Shown: piece by piece, positions 36,588-45,662 of the stretch
Layout of the letters: each line of letters begins with the position of its first letter
How positions within the stretch are numbered: position 1 is the first letter of the stretch
Assembly: GCA_963667205.1 (NCBI GenBank)
Contig: OY762959.1
Coordinates: 248,001 to 312,000, forward strand
Reading direction: 5' to 3'
Length of the DNA stretch: 64,000 nucleotides
DNA from: CF-162 sp963667205
GTDB taxonomy: Bacteria > Chloroflexota > Dehalococcoidia > SM23-28-2 > RBG-16-64-32
The notes under the pieces: generated by a model
The model's database searches: none
The model's input: the letters and a program-made list of their open reading frames with translations, nothing else
What the model was told of the DNA's origin: nothing
Translations under genes and position numbers: made by a program

Positions 36588-37539
36588 GGCGAAGCCGCGG
36601 ATCCATCATCGTCACGGTGAAATCCACCATCAAGTTTACGATTACCACGATGACGGCATATGTGAACAACATCGTCTGGACCACCGGATAGTCACGAAGA
36701 AGCACGGAATCGAATAGCCACTTGCCGATTCCAGGAAGGTTGAATAGGGCCTCAGCGACGACCGATCCAGACAGCGTGCCGATGAGGACAAGACCCAGGT
36801 ACGATATTACTGGCACAAGCGACGCCTTTAAGGCATGTCGCAATATGACGACGCGTTCCGGCAAACCTTTGGCTCGCGCAGTCCGGAGAAAGTCACTGCG
36901 TAAGACCTCTAGCATGGAGACACGGGTCAGCCTTGCGACCGCGGCAACATAGTATGTGCTGAGGGCAAGCGCAGGCCAGATGAACTGCTCCAGGTTCTGG
37001 ATCGGGTCGTCTTGAAAGCGGACGTAGGTGAGCGATGGTGCCATATGGAAGACGTTGATGAGAACAAGGAATATCAAGGCTCCCGCCAGGAACACCGGCG
37101 TACCAAGTCCTGCGGTCGTAACCAGCAGGAGGCCCCTGTCGAGCCAAGAGCCATGGTGTGCCGCCGATAAAGCCCCAATTGGTATCCCGATCAACAAGAC
37201 CAAGGCGAACGTAATAAGCGCAAGTTCTATGGTCACGGGCATTCGTCTCCAGATCTCAGCGAAGACAGGCCGCTTGCTTTCCAGGGATTGACCACCGTCC
37301 AGAGTCACGATGTCGCCCATCCAGTTCGCGTATTGCACAAGGATGGGCTCGTCGAGGCCTAGTTCGGCGCGGACGGCCTGTAGCTGCTCCGGTGGGATAA
37401 TGCCCTCGCCCTCAGGGCCGAGAATCACCAGCCGCGCGGGATCGCCTGGAAGCAGCCTCATGACGATAAACACCGCAATGCTCGCGATGATAAGCGTCGG
37501 TATGATCTGAACGACGCGCTGAAATATGTGCTGACTCAT
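36574..37539 (-). CDS. ABC transporter permease, DppB type
   Basis: 321 residues. N-terminal helix IIPTLIIASIAVFIVMRLLPGDPAR, then ELGLDEPILVQYANWMGDIVT, ELALITFALVLLIGIPIGAL and the EAA-loop RTARAKGLPERVVILRHALKAS, ending FTVTMMDPRLRHGER. The ordinary DppB layout. It follows the enoyl-CoA hydratase gene by 23 bases in the leftward operon. Confidence 0.92.
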   Translation of the reverse strand: MSQHIFQRVVQIIPTLIIASIAVFIVMRLLPGDPARLVILGPEGEGIIPPEQLQAVRAELGLDEPILVQYANWMGDIVTLDGGQSLESKRPVFAEIWRRMPVTIELALITFALVLLIGIPIGALSAAHHGSWLDRGLLLVTTAGLGTPVFLAGALIFLVLINVFHMAPSLTYVRFQDDPIQNLEQFIWPALALSTYYVAAVARLTRVSMLEVLRSDFLRTARAKGLPERVVILRHALKASLVPVISYLGLVLIGTLSGSVVAEALFNLPGIGKWLFDSVLLRDYPVVQTMLFTYAVIVVIVNLMVDFTVTMMDPRLRHGER

Positions 37540-37562
37540 CTCGCTGCGTCAGGTCCTGGCGC

Positions 37563-38369
37563 CTATCGCCCCTTCCACACGGGCTCCCTCTTGTCAAGGA
37601 AGGCTTGGAGTCCTTCCTTTAGGTCTTCGCTACCCTCGGACGTGTTCCTGATGATCTGTAGGCCCTGGTATATGGCGGATTCCAGCCCCAGGTCGAGGCC
37701 CTTCCAGATAGCCTCAATAGTACCCTCTTGCGCGCGGGGAGCACCCTTCAGCACCTTGTCCGCAAGGTCGTGAGCGTGATCAAGCAGACCTTCCGGTGTG
37801 GTGACATCACTGACGAGGCCGATCTCGTATGCCCTTTGTGCTGACAACCTCTCCTCTGTGCCAAGTAGCGCCATCCGCAGGACGATCCCCAGGGGGATAC
37901 GCCGGCTGAGCAGGATGGGCTCGACCGCCGCTGTCCTGCCCCATGTGACGTGAGGCTCCAGGAAGGTGGCGTTGTCGGAGCATATCACGATGTCAGAGTA
38001 GCCGACGAAGTAGAAGCCGCCGGCCGCGCACAGGCCGTTCACCGCCGTGATCACGGGCTTGAAAACTCGGTTCTGCTTCGCAGTCAGGTGCTCCGACGGC
38101 ACGAAGGCTCGCCTCTCGACATCTGTCATTGACTGCCGGTTCTCATGGGATGCCCGGTTGTCGGCTCCCGAGCAGAACGCGCGTCCGGTGGCAGTGACGA
38201 TTATGACCCGGACGTCCTCGTCAGCCCTTACGTCATCCCAGACTTCTCTGAGCTCCTTTCCCATCTGGATATTGAAGGCGTTGAGGACGTGAGGCCTGTT
38301 GAGCGTTACGATCGCCCTCTTGTCCCTCTTGTCGTAAGTGATCGTCTCGAGCGATTGTGACTCTACCAT
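37563..38369 (-). CDS. Enoyl-CoA hydratase/isomerase family protein
   Basis: 268-residue crotonase-fold protein. NRPHVLNAFNIQMGKELREV, VIIVTATGRAFCSGAD (oxyanion hole), AVNGLCAAGGFYFVGYSDIV (second oxyanion segment) and the C-terminal EGLQAFLDKREPVWKGR are typical. The usual glutamate pair of true hydratases is not evident in the A-A-G-G-F-Y segment, so isomerase or hydrolase chemistry is also possible. Lies 23 bases after the acyl-CoA dehydrogenase at 38394. Confidence 0.9.
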   Translation of the reverse strand: MVESQSLETITYDKRDKRAIVTLNRPHVLNAFNIQMGKELREVWDDVRADEDVRVIIVTATGRAFCSGADNRASHENRQSMTDVERRAFVPSEHLTAKQNRVFKPVITAVNGLCAAGGFYFVGYSDIVICSDNATFLEPHVTWGRTAAVEPILLSRRIPLGIVLRMALLGTEERLSAQRAYEIGLVSDVTTPEGLLDHAHDLADKVLKGAPRAQEGTIEAIWKGLDLGLESAIYQGLQIIRNTSEGSEDLKEGLQAFLDKREPVWKGR

Positions 38370-38393
38370 GGGCTCTCCTTCGTCTTCCTAGTC

Positions 38394-39515
38394 CTACAGA
38401 TCCGTAATCTCGGCCAGGCGCTCTAGGTTGTGGCGGCTGTCTCCAAAGTTGAGCTGCCAGTTTCTGGCCCGACGTGTGAAGAGCTGCATGTCATGTTCCA
38501 TCATGAATGCTGCGCCGGCAAACACTTCATGCGCCTGGCGGACGACCAGCTGGATGGCCTTGCTGGCGTAGGCCTTTGCAATGGCTGCCTCCCGCTGGAA
38601 CGGGAGGCCTTCCGATATCGCCCACGCGGCCTGTCTTGAAACGAGCGTCGTCAGGTGCATGGCGATGGCGATGTCCGTGCAGAGGTACTGCACAGCCTGG
38701 AACTGACCGATCGGCCGGCCAAATTGGACTCGGTTCTGCGCATAATCGACCGACATCGCCAGGACCCTCTCAGCTGCGCCGGTGATTTCGGCACACTGGA
38801 GGACGGCGGCGTGTTCCTGAACGGTGAGAAACGTGTCCCAGCCGCTGCCTTCGCCGATGAGCTCGCCGTTGAGCGGGGCACCGTCAAAGTCCACCGTGTG
38901 CAGGTTTGCGCCGCTGATTGTCGATGTGGGATTTACGTCGAGTTCGCTTGAGCGCTCGACGATGATCAAACGAATGTCACCGTCACGCTGCGCATCTTTA
39001 GCGGTGCAGAGGAGATAGCGCGCAGAGTTAGCATAAGGAACAAGCACTTTCGTCCCCGTGATCTTGAGGCGGCCCGCCTGCTGATCCTGCTCGAAAGAGC
39101 AGCTGACTCCATCCGTGCCATAGGTGCCGGCCGACTCGAGAAATGCGGGGGAGATGATGCAGCTGCCATCCGCGATTGATGGTAAGTAACGCGCCTTCTG
39201 CTCGTTCGTCCCGGCAAGCTGGAGACACATGCCAGCCTGAACGACCGTTGACATGTGCGGACTGGGCACCAGGTGCCTCCCCATCTCCTCATATATCACG
39301 TAGAGATCGAGAAACGATGCGTCTTCTCCGCCAAGCTCTTTCGGGTAGGTAAGGCCTAGGAATCCCAGCCCAGCCATCTGTTCCCACAGGGCCTCCGAGT
39401 AGCCGAGGTCACTCGCCTCAAGTTCCCTGACTGCTTGAAGCGGATTCTCATTCTCGAACAGCCGCTTGGCCGTATCCTTGATAATCGTCTGGCTTTCAGC
39501 GTACGAAAGATCCAT
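38394..39515 (-). CDS. Acyl-CoA dehydrogenase, short-subunit (FadE28-like) type
   Basis: 373 residues. It has the N-terminal helical domain (MDLSYAESQTIIKDTAKRLF), LGFLGLTYPKELGGEDASFL and the C-terminal RVQFGRPIGQFQAVQYLCTD helices. The C-terminus ends HNLERLAEITDL without the GTSEIQR motif of classical enzymes. This form is the usual partner of a longer subunit in alpha2beta2 acyl-CoA dehydrogenases known from steroid degradation. The longer partner (39519) starts immediately upstream, 3 bases away. Catalytic base not located. Confidence 0.88.
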   Translation of the reverse strand: MDLSYAESQTIIKDTAKRLFENENPLQAVRELEASDLGYSEALWEQMAGLGFLGLTYPKELGGEDASFLDLYVIYEEMGRHLVPSPHMSTVVQAGMCLQLAGTNEQKARYLPSIADGSCIISPAFLESAGTYGTDGVSCSFEQDQQAGRLKITGTKVLVPYANSARYLLCTAKDAQRDGDIRLIIVERSSELDVNPTSTISGANLHTVDFDGAPLNGELIGEGSGWDTFLTVQEHAAVLQCAEITGAAERVLAMSVDYAQNRVQFGRPIGQFQAVQYLCTDIAIAMHLTTLVSRQAAWAISEGLPFQREAAIAKAYASKAIQLVVRQAHEVFAGAAFMMEHDMQLFTRRARNWQLNFGDSRHNLERLAEITDL

Positions 39516-39518
39516 GGC

Positions 39519-40676
39519 TTACCTCGGCAGGCCCAGGCCCCGCGTCGCAAGCACCATGCGCTTGACCTGCGGCGTGCCACCAGAGTGGTTACTGAAGGAC
39601 TGCCTGTAGAAGCGCTCGAACTGACCGTCGCCGGGTCCGTCCTCACCCTCGATCTGCGCAAGTGGCCCGAGAATATCCATCATCGCGTCCGCGAAGCGCG
39701 GCCCGAACTCCTTGTGAACCACGGGGATGATCGCCCCCCCATACTTCGGGGACAAGCCATGCTCAATTCCCCAGAGGGTCTCGAAGTCCAGCAGCTTCAG
39801 GCACTCCAAGTCGGCGGCCATCTCGGCAAGCTTGAGACGAACAACGGGGTCTTTGCTGAGGAGCTGGCCGTCTCGTTGAGTGGTCTTACAGTATTCAACC
39901 AGATTCGTGTAAATCCGGTTGAACTTGCCGGTCCCCCAGGCGCGGCCGCCGTAGAAGCGATCCATAATGTATTGCCATCCTTGGCCTTCTTCTCCCAGGA
40001 GCCTGTCCGCGGGGATTTGGACGTCGTCAAGAAAGATATGGTTCTGGCGACCGCCCCCCAGATTATTCTGGGGGGTTAAGCGGACACCGGGTGTCGACAG
40101 GTCGAGGTAGAAGACGCTGATGCCGCTGTGCTTTGGCACCGCTGGATCCGTGCGCGCGGCGAGGTACAGAACATCGGCTCGGTGCGCCCACGTTTGGTAA
40201 GTCTTCTGACCGTTGACGATCCAGCGGTCACCATCGCGCGTAGCCCGAGTCTCCAGTGAGGCGAGATCAGATCCGGCATTCGGCTCGCTCAGGCCCTCTG
40301 CCCAGATCGTTTCGGTCTTGGCGATCGCCGGCAGATGAGTCTTCTTCTGCTCGTCGGTGCCAAACTTCAGCAATGTGTTGGAGGCCAAACCCCAACCGAT
40401 GGCGTTCACCAGCGGAGCGCCTCTGGCACCAAACTCGCCCATCAGAATCGCCCAATCGAGGAGCGATCTTTCGCTTCCGCCGTATTCCCGAGGCCAGGTG
40501 AGCGCGATCCAACCCTTGTCTGAAACCTTCTTTGAGAACTGGATGGCGAATTCCCACATCTCATCTCGTTCTTCGAAGTCAGTGTCGAAGGCGTAGACTC
40601 GAGGTAACTCCTTGTCCAGAAACTCACTGACCTCCAGTCTCCAGGCCTCTTGCTCGGGTCCAAGTCTGAAATCCAT
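39519..40676 (-). CDS. Acyl-CoA dehydrogenase, long-subunit (FadE29-like) type
   Basis: 385 residues: MDFRLGPEQEAWRLEVSEFL, GWIALTWPREYGGSERSLLD, EGLSEPNAGSDLASLETRAT, WIVNGQKTYQTWAHRADVLY, and C-terminal GGTPQVKRMVLATRGLGLPR. FAD-binding features are intact. With the short subunit immediately downstream it probably forms a heterotetramer that dehydrogenates a bulky acyl-CoA. Substrate unknown. Confidence 0.9.
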   Translation of the reverse strand: MDFRLGPEQEAWRLEVSEFLDKELPRVYAFDTDFEERDEMWEFAIQFSKKVSDKGWIALTWPREYGGSERSLLDWAILMGEFGARGAPLVNAIGWGLASNTLLKFGTDEQKKTHLPAIAKTETIWAEGLSEPNAGSDLASLETRATRDGDRWIVNGQKTYQTWAHRADVLYLAARTDPAVPKHSGISVFYLDLSTPGVRLTPQNNLGGGRQNHIFLDDVQIPADRLLGEEGQGWQYIMDRFYGGRAWGTGKFNRIYTNLVEYCKTTQRDGQLLSKDPVVRLKLAEMAADLECLKLLDFETLWGIEHGLSPKYGGAIIPVVHKEFGPRFADAMMDILGPLAQIEGEDGPGDGQFERFYRQSFSNHSGGTPQVKRMVLATRGLGLPR

Positions 40677-40719
40677 ATCTAACTCTCAGTTCTACTTACT
40701 CGTCCTGGGTCAGGAATCG

Positions 40720-43026
40720 TCAATTGAGTACCTCAGTCGCAAAGTAGTCGGCGATTTCATCCTCCGCCATGCCCAGCAGCTCCGTGAGGACGTATTCTGT
40801 GTGCTCGCCGATCAAGGGTGATCGCCGTATATCTAATGGTCGTTCGCCCAGCCGGAAGGAGGGCATGTCATAGCGGACGCTGCCCATGCGGGGGTGCTCC
40901 AGCTTGACGAAGTGCCCACGATGACCGAGCTGCGGATCTTGAAACAGGTCCTCTGGCTTAGCGACGCGGGCAGCCGCGATCCCGAGCTGTTGCAGCTCTG
41001 CCGCAGCGGCTTCCGCGGTCCGCTCTGAGAAATACCAGCTGAGCAGAGAGAAGACCAGGGGCGAGTGATCAGGAAGCTCCTGAGCTGGTATTGCATCGAG
41101 CCCCTCGAGGCCCCTGGCATGGCCGCATACGGACGCCCATTCCTCCTGGGTAAGTATGGATACGGCGCACCAGTCTTCGTCTCCGCTGCATTTGAACACG
41201 CCGCCGGGGTACGGATCGCACTTGAACGGTCCGCTTCCGACCCTGTGAGCGGATCCCGTCTTGAGCTGCGCCATCTCCGGGGCGATTGAGTTCAGGACGC
41301 ACTCCAGCTGTGAGATATCGATCACGGCACCCTCGCCGGTGTGGAGTCGCCGCACAAGAGCCGCCGCAATCGCGACTGCCGTATACCAGGGACTGATCAT
41401 GTCAGTGTAGGGCTCCACCGGGAGCAGGGGCTTTCGGTCGCGCCAACGAGTAAGTTCAGCGAGACCAGAGAAGCCACTGAGGACGACCCCGGTCGACCCG
41501 GCAGATGCGTACGGGCCGTCCTGCCCCCATGTCGAAGACCTCGCGACGATGAGCGCCGGGTTCCAGGACTGGAGGGTGGCCGGCGACAGGCCCCAATCTT
41601 CGAGGCGGCCGGCGGAGAAGTTCTCACAGACGACGTCAGCCCACTCGACGAGGCGGCGGATGAGGGCGGGACTCTCGGGCCTATTGATATCGATCGTGAT
41701 ACTCAGTTTGTTGCCGTTGTGTGCGCTGAAGTAACCGCTCCGGTTACGACTGGGCTTGTCTGAGAACGGCGTCGAGGCGCGAGTGAAGTCCAGTTTCGTA
41801 TTCGATTCGACTTTGACGACGGTTGCGCCCAGCATGGCCAGGCACCTGGTAGCCACTGGTCCGGCCACCGCCCAGCCAAAGTCGACGATCTTGACGCCAT
41901 CCAGGGGAGGCTTGGTCGCCTGCTGGGGGCTTGCGGGCTCACTCAGCGGCGGGAACTCCGGCGATTCGGTCTGCTGAGGCGCGGACTGTAGCGGAGGGCG
42001 GGAATCGACTCGCACGGGGAACACGGGAATCGCGAATTGCCGGCCATTCTGGGTCACTTGCTCAACAGCCTTACGGCTTGTGAGGTGCGCATCGTCCACC
42101 AGTTCGCGGAGGGACATTACGGGGAGCAGAACCACGTCACGCTCCCTGGCACCCCGGAACAGCTCCTCTCGCGTCTGGTCCTTAAAGAAAGGTGCGAAAA
42201 TACTTTCCCACTCGCGAAGCTGCTCGGGTGTCACCTCCAGAGTGCTGATGCTTTCCCATTCGATTCCCGTGAGCTCTTCACCCAGCCCCTTCTGCCGCAT
42301 CCACTCCACAATTTCGTGCATCTGCCGGCTGCTGTTTACACCGAGGCCGATTCGCCAGCAGACGTATCCGTCCAGGACGGTCCAAACGACTTTGGTCTGT
42401 ACCTGGCCACCCATTGTGTTCATGCTCGTGCGCATCAGGTTTCGGCCGACGAGGTCGTACCAGGCCTTGCTGGCGACGATGGCGTTGCACATCGCCTCCT
42501 GCGCAGAGACGTCAATGACTTCGCCGGGGCCTTGATGACGTTCGCGTGCGTATAGGACTGACACGATGGCAACAGCGGCCTGGCTTGCCGCCTGATAGTT
42601 GGCCTGGTTTCCCCCGACCGGCACCGGGGGGCGGTCCGGATCGCCGTTGAGCCACATGTGCCCGGATGCGGCCTGGATCGTCAGCTCCGAAGCGTGGCGT
42701 TGGGACCACGGCCCGTCCATCCCGTATGGCGTGATGTTGCAGACGATCGTCCGGCTAGAACCGATCTCATCTGATTGCAAATCCCACCGCGACGGCGATG
42801 TGCGATCGAGGATGACTACGTCCGCGCGGCGCGGGGCGTCACCCAGTGTTGTCGGGTGCATCCACAGCTGTTTGCCGCGGTTCTCGAAGTAAGCGATCTG
42901 ATCGTCCGCTTCACCGGACTCCGAATCACACGGTCGAACGACGTTGGCTCCCAGCTGGGCCAGTATCATTCCGGCCAGGCGGTTACGTCCCGACGTCAGG
43001 TCGAGTACATAGTACCGGTCTAACAC
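40720..43026 (-). CDS. Double-domain class III CoA-transferase
   Basis: 768 residues, two CaiB/BaiF domains. The N-terminal domain (MLDRYYVLDLTSGRNRLAGM, then AQLGANVVRPCDSESGEADD) has the GPGEVIDVSAQEAMCNAIVA core. The C-terminal domain from about residue 370 (PLDGVKIVDFGWAVAGPVAT, LGATVVKVESNTKLDFTR) has the GEGAVIDISQLECVLNSIAP core. Both halves keep the catalytic-region pattern, unlike the 31470 paralogue. It sits between two acyl-CoA dehydrogenase pairs, which implies activation of an acid in the same pathway. Confidence 0.9.
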   Translation of the reverse strand: MLDRYYVLDLTSGRNRLAGMILAQLGANVVRPCDSESGEADDQIAYFENRGKQLWMHPTTLGDAPRRADVVILDRTSPSRWDLQSDEIGSSRTIVCNITPYGMDGPWSQRHASELTIQAASGHMWLNGDPDRPPVPVGGNQANYQAASQAAVAIVSVLYARERHQGPGEVIDVSAQEAMCNAIVASKAWYDLVGRNLMRTSMNTMGGQVQTKVVWTVLDGYVCWRIGLGVNSSRQMHEIVEWMRQKGLGEELTGIEWESISTLEVTPEQLREWESIFAPFFKDQTREELFRGARERDVVLLPVMSLRELVDDAHLTSRKAVEQVTQNGRQFAIPVFPVRVDSRPPLQSAPQQTESPEFPPLSEPASPQQATKPPLDGVKIVDFGWAVAGPVATRCLAMLGATVVKVESNTKLDFTRASTPFSDKPSRNRSGYFSAHNGNKLSITIDINRPESPALIRRLVEWADVVCENFSAGRLEDWGLSPATLQSWNPALIVARSSTWGQDGPYASAGSTGVVLSGFSGLAELTRWRDRKPLLPVEPYTDMISPWYTAVAIAAALVRRLHTGEGAVIDISQLECVLNSIAPEMAQLKTGSAHRVGSGPFKCDPYPGGVFKCSGDEDWCAVSILTQEEWASVCGHARGLEGLDAIPAQELPDHSPLVFSLLSWYFSERTAEAAAAELQQLGIAAARVAKPEDLFQDPQLGHRGHFVKLEHPRMGSVRYDMPSFRLGERPLDIRRSPLIGEHTEYVLTELLGMAEDEIADYFATEVLN

Positions 43027-43070
43027 TGAGCAGCGCGCCGATTACGTACTTCGAAGCCCATCATCTGCGG

Positions 43071-44297
43071 TTAGTCTTTGGGGAGCCCCAGCCCCTTTTC
43101 GGCGATGGCGTTTCGCTGCATCTCCGATGTTCCGCCACCAATCGTTGCACCGCGTTCAATGATGTACGCGTAACCGGCCATACCCTTGTTCACTGCGAGT
43201 TCGTCTTTCGCGCCGAGAAGGCCGTAGCGTCCAAGAATGTCCAGCGACGTCTCGGTGAGGTCCTGGCGCAGCTCGCTGCCGGCCAGCTTACCGACGGATG
43301 GTTCGGCTCCGAGAGGCCGCTCCCTCATTTGCTGAACAAGGATGGTGTATCCCAGTTGTTTGACGCAGTTGACGATGATCGCCTGGCGGGCGATCTTGCG
43401 CCTGAACTCATCGTCCTGCCAGGCCGTCCGGCCGTCCGGGCGGACGGTCTTCTCGGCAAGCCGGACCACCGAGCCGAGCATGTTGTCGAGAAGGTTTGTG
43501 TTGAAGAGACCGCTTCTCTCGACCTGTAGGGTTGACCTGGCGATCGCCCATCCCTGGTTGATCTCGCCCACCAGGTTGGTTCTGGGTACGCGCACGTCAT
43601 CGAAGAAGACCTCGTTTACGCGCTGACCACCGGTAATGTCTCTGATGCCCCGAACCTCAACGCCGTCTGAGTTCATCTCCACGAGAAGGTAACTGATGCC
43701 CCGGTGTTTTGGCGCATCAAGATCAGTGCGAACAAGCATGTACATCCAGTCGGCGAGATGGGCGTCGCCAGTCCATATCTTCTGGCCGTTGACCGTGAAC
43801 CAGTCACCATCGAGGGCGGCCCTTGTCTTTAGACCGGCGAGGTCGGAGCCTGCATCCGGCTCCGAGAATCCCTGGCAGAAGGTTATCTCGCCGCTCAGTA
43901 TTCGCGGGATGAAGGATTCTTGCTGATCCGGCGTTCCGTATTCCATTACTGCGGTAGCGGCACGCCCACCGTTGTCCTCGTTTGTGGCGATGCGTATAAA
44001 GGGGTGAGGAACGCCCCGGAGAATGAGTTCCGCCTTGAAAATCACCTGTTGCAGGACTGTCGCTTCTCGACCGCCGCGTTCTCGCGGCCAAGCTATCGCC
44101 GCCCAGGTCTCTTCACAGAGCTTGCGTCGCCAGGCCCGCCCCACTTCCGCCCGATCGGCGTTGTCGTGCCATTCCTGCGGCGTGGAGCCGCCCCATTCAG
44201 GAGGCAAGGTCCGGTCGAGCCACTCTCGCCATTGCTTCTGGAAAGCGATGTCTGCCTCGCTGAGGCGTATGCCTGACTGATGAAGTTCTTCTGACAA
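43071..44297 (-). CDS. Acyl-CoA dehydrogenase, long-subunit type
   Basis: 408 residues. FQKQWREWLDRTLPPEWGG, ETWAAIAWPRERGGREATVL, QGFSEPDAGSDLAGLKTRAA, WFTVNGQKIWTGDAHLADWM and C-terminal GGGTSEMQRNAIAEKGLGLP. This is the FAD-binding, complete-length partner of the gene at 44299, which ends 1 base before this gene begins. Together they form the second dehydrogenase pair of the operon. Confidence 0.9.
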   Translation of the reverse strand: MSEELHQSGIRLSEADIAFQKQWREWLDRTLPPEWGGSTPQEWHDNADRAEVGRAWRRKLCEETWAAIAWPRERGGREATVLQQVIFKAELILRGVPHPFIRIATNEDNGGRAATAVMEYGTPDQQESFIPRILSGEITFCQGFSEPDAGSDLAGLKTRAALDGDWFTVNGQKIWTGDAHLADWMYMLVRTDLDAPKHRGISYLLVEMNSDGVEVRGIRDITGGQRVNEVFFDDVRVPRTNLVGEINQGWAIARSTLQVERSGLFNTNLLDNMLGSVVRLAEKTVRPDGRTAWQDDEFRRKIARQAIIVNCVKQLGYTILVQQMRERPLGAEPSVGKLAGSELRQDLTETSLDILGRYGLLGAKDELAVNKGMAGYAYIIERGATIGGGTSEMQRNAIAEKGLGLPKD

Positions 44298-44298
44298 A

Positions 44299-45498
44299 CT
44301 AGACCTCTGACTCCTGAGTTGCTTGCGCTGACGCGGCGGCGGTGGGTGTATCCTTCTTTCTCTTCAGGTCCGGAAGCAGGGCACCGATCGTATCCAGGTG
44401 CTCGGGCACAGATCCGTAGAGGGTAGCGAGGGCTGCAGCTCTGCGCAGATAGAGATGAACGTCGACTTCCCAGGTATAGCCCAGCCCTCCATAGATCTGA
44501 AGAGCGGATCTAGCGACGGAGGTGAAGGCCTCCGAGCTGGCGACGCAGGCCATCGCGGTTAGCATCGGTGAGGACGCGCCGTCAGCGGATGCCCTGAGGG
44601 CCGCGTAGGAGATCGCCCTCGCCAGAGCGAGCGATGCATACATGTCCGCGAGCTTATGTTTGATCGCCTGGAACGTGGCGATTGGCCTGCCAAACTGTAC
44701 GCGATTCATGGCGTACTCATTGGCCATTTCCAAACACCGTTCGGCGCCCCCTAACTGCTCCATGCAGGTGATGACGGCGCCTAGCTCCAGCGCCTTGGCA
44801 ATCGAAGAGCTCGCTTCCTGGCCTCCTGCAAGCCGGCTGACTTCTGGAAGTTCAAGCTTGTCGAATTTGAGATGGCAGAGTGGAGACCAGTCGATGGTGT
44901 CGTGAAGTGTCACCGAGATTCGGCGATCTTGGGGGTCGGCTCGCAACAGTACATCTTCACCTTCGGGGCCTTTTCCGGCTATCAGTAGTTCATCCGATAC
45001 GTGTGCAAATGGAACAAACGGCGCGGTTCCGTCGACCACATACCCCGGTGCCGTTCGTTCGACCCGTGGCGAATCAGGGCGCGTCGTGGCGCCCGTTTCA
45101 GAAAACGAGACGATGGTATCGCCACCAGCAACTGCTGGAAGAATCGTGTTGCTGGAGGGGAGCGCCGACGAAATCAGCAAATGTGCGGAAACTACAGAAC
45201 TAGATACAAATGGCGTTTCGCAGAGGGCGCCCCCCATCTCTTCGGCGAGTACGCCGGCTTCGATAATCGTTCCTCCAGCTCCGCCGCTTGCTCCGGGAAT
45301 GAGTGTGCCCGGCCATCCGAGATCGCTAATCTTGCGCCAGAAGTCGGGTGAATAGCGAAGCTCGCTCGATGCCGCGTCGCGGACGGCGGATGGCGGATAC
45401 TCTGAGTCCAGAACTTGTCGCGAAGACTGGCGCAGGAGAGCCAACTGGTCGTCCACGTCAGGATCAAGGCTGATGCTAACATGCATATCGATTGGCAT
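44299..45498 (-). CDS. Acyl-CoA dehydrogenase, short-subunit type
   Basis: About 399 residues from the ATG at 45498 (AGGTGA 9 bases upstream); a GTG at 45510 is the alternative. It shows LRQSSRQVLDSEYPPSAVRD, ISDLGWPGTLIPGASGGAGG, ALELGAVITCMEQLGGAERC, MNRVQFGRPIATFQAIKHKL and QIYGGLGYTWEVDVHLYLRR. It lacks the GTSEIQR terminus. First gene of the 11-gene leftward operon, behind a good promoter at 45562-45590. Confidence 0.88.
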   Translation of the reverse strand: MPIDMHVSISLDPDVDDQLALLRQSSRQVLDSEYPPSAVRDAASSELRYSPDFWRKISDLGWPGTLIPGASGGAGGTIIEAGVLAEEMGGALCETPFVSSSVVSAHLLISSALPSSNTILPAVAGGDTIVSFSETGATTRPDSPRVERTAPGYVVDGTAPFVPFAHVSDELLIAGKGPEGEDVLLRADPQDRRISVTLHDTIDWSPLCHLKFDKLELPEVSRLAGGQEASSSIAKALELGAVITCMEQLGGAERCLEMANEYAMNRVQFGRPIATFQAIKHKLADMYASLALARAISYAALRASADGASSPMLTAMACVASSEAFTSVARSALQIYGGLGYTWEVDVHLYLRRAAALATLYGSVPEHLDTIGALLPDLKRKKDTPTAAASAQATQESEV

Positions 45499-45561
45499 CG
45501 GCGAGGTCACCTGCTACGGAAATCTGGGCATCTGATCGGCGAAGTCCGTGTGCACCTGGCG

Positions 45562-45590
45562 ATCATAGATTGGGTAGAGTGATTTGACAA
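45562..45590 (-). promoter_or_regulatory. Sigma-70-type promoter of the leftward catabolic operon
   Basis: On the minus strand TTGTCA (45590-45585), 17-base spacer, TATGAT (45567-45562), about 50 bases upstream of the first operon gene. The same bases read TTGACA on the plus strand, but there the matching -10 is poor. Confidence 0.5.
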
Positions 45591-45662
45591 GGATGCAACG
45601 CATGCCACTAGCAGCAAGTCGTCTTGGTTGTCGCATAACAGATGTCGCAAGGAGGCCACCAG

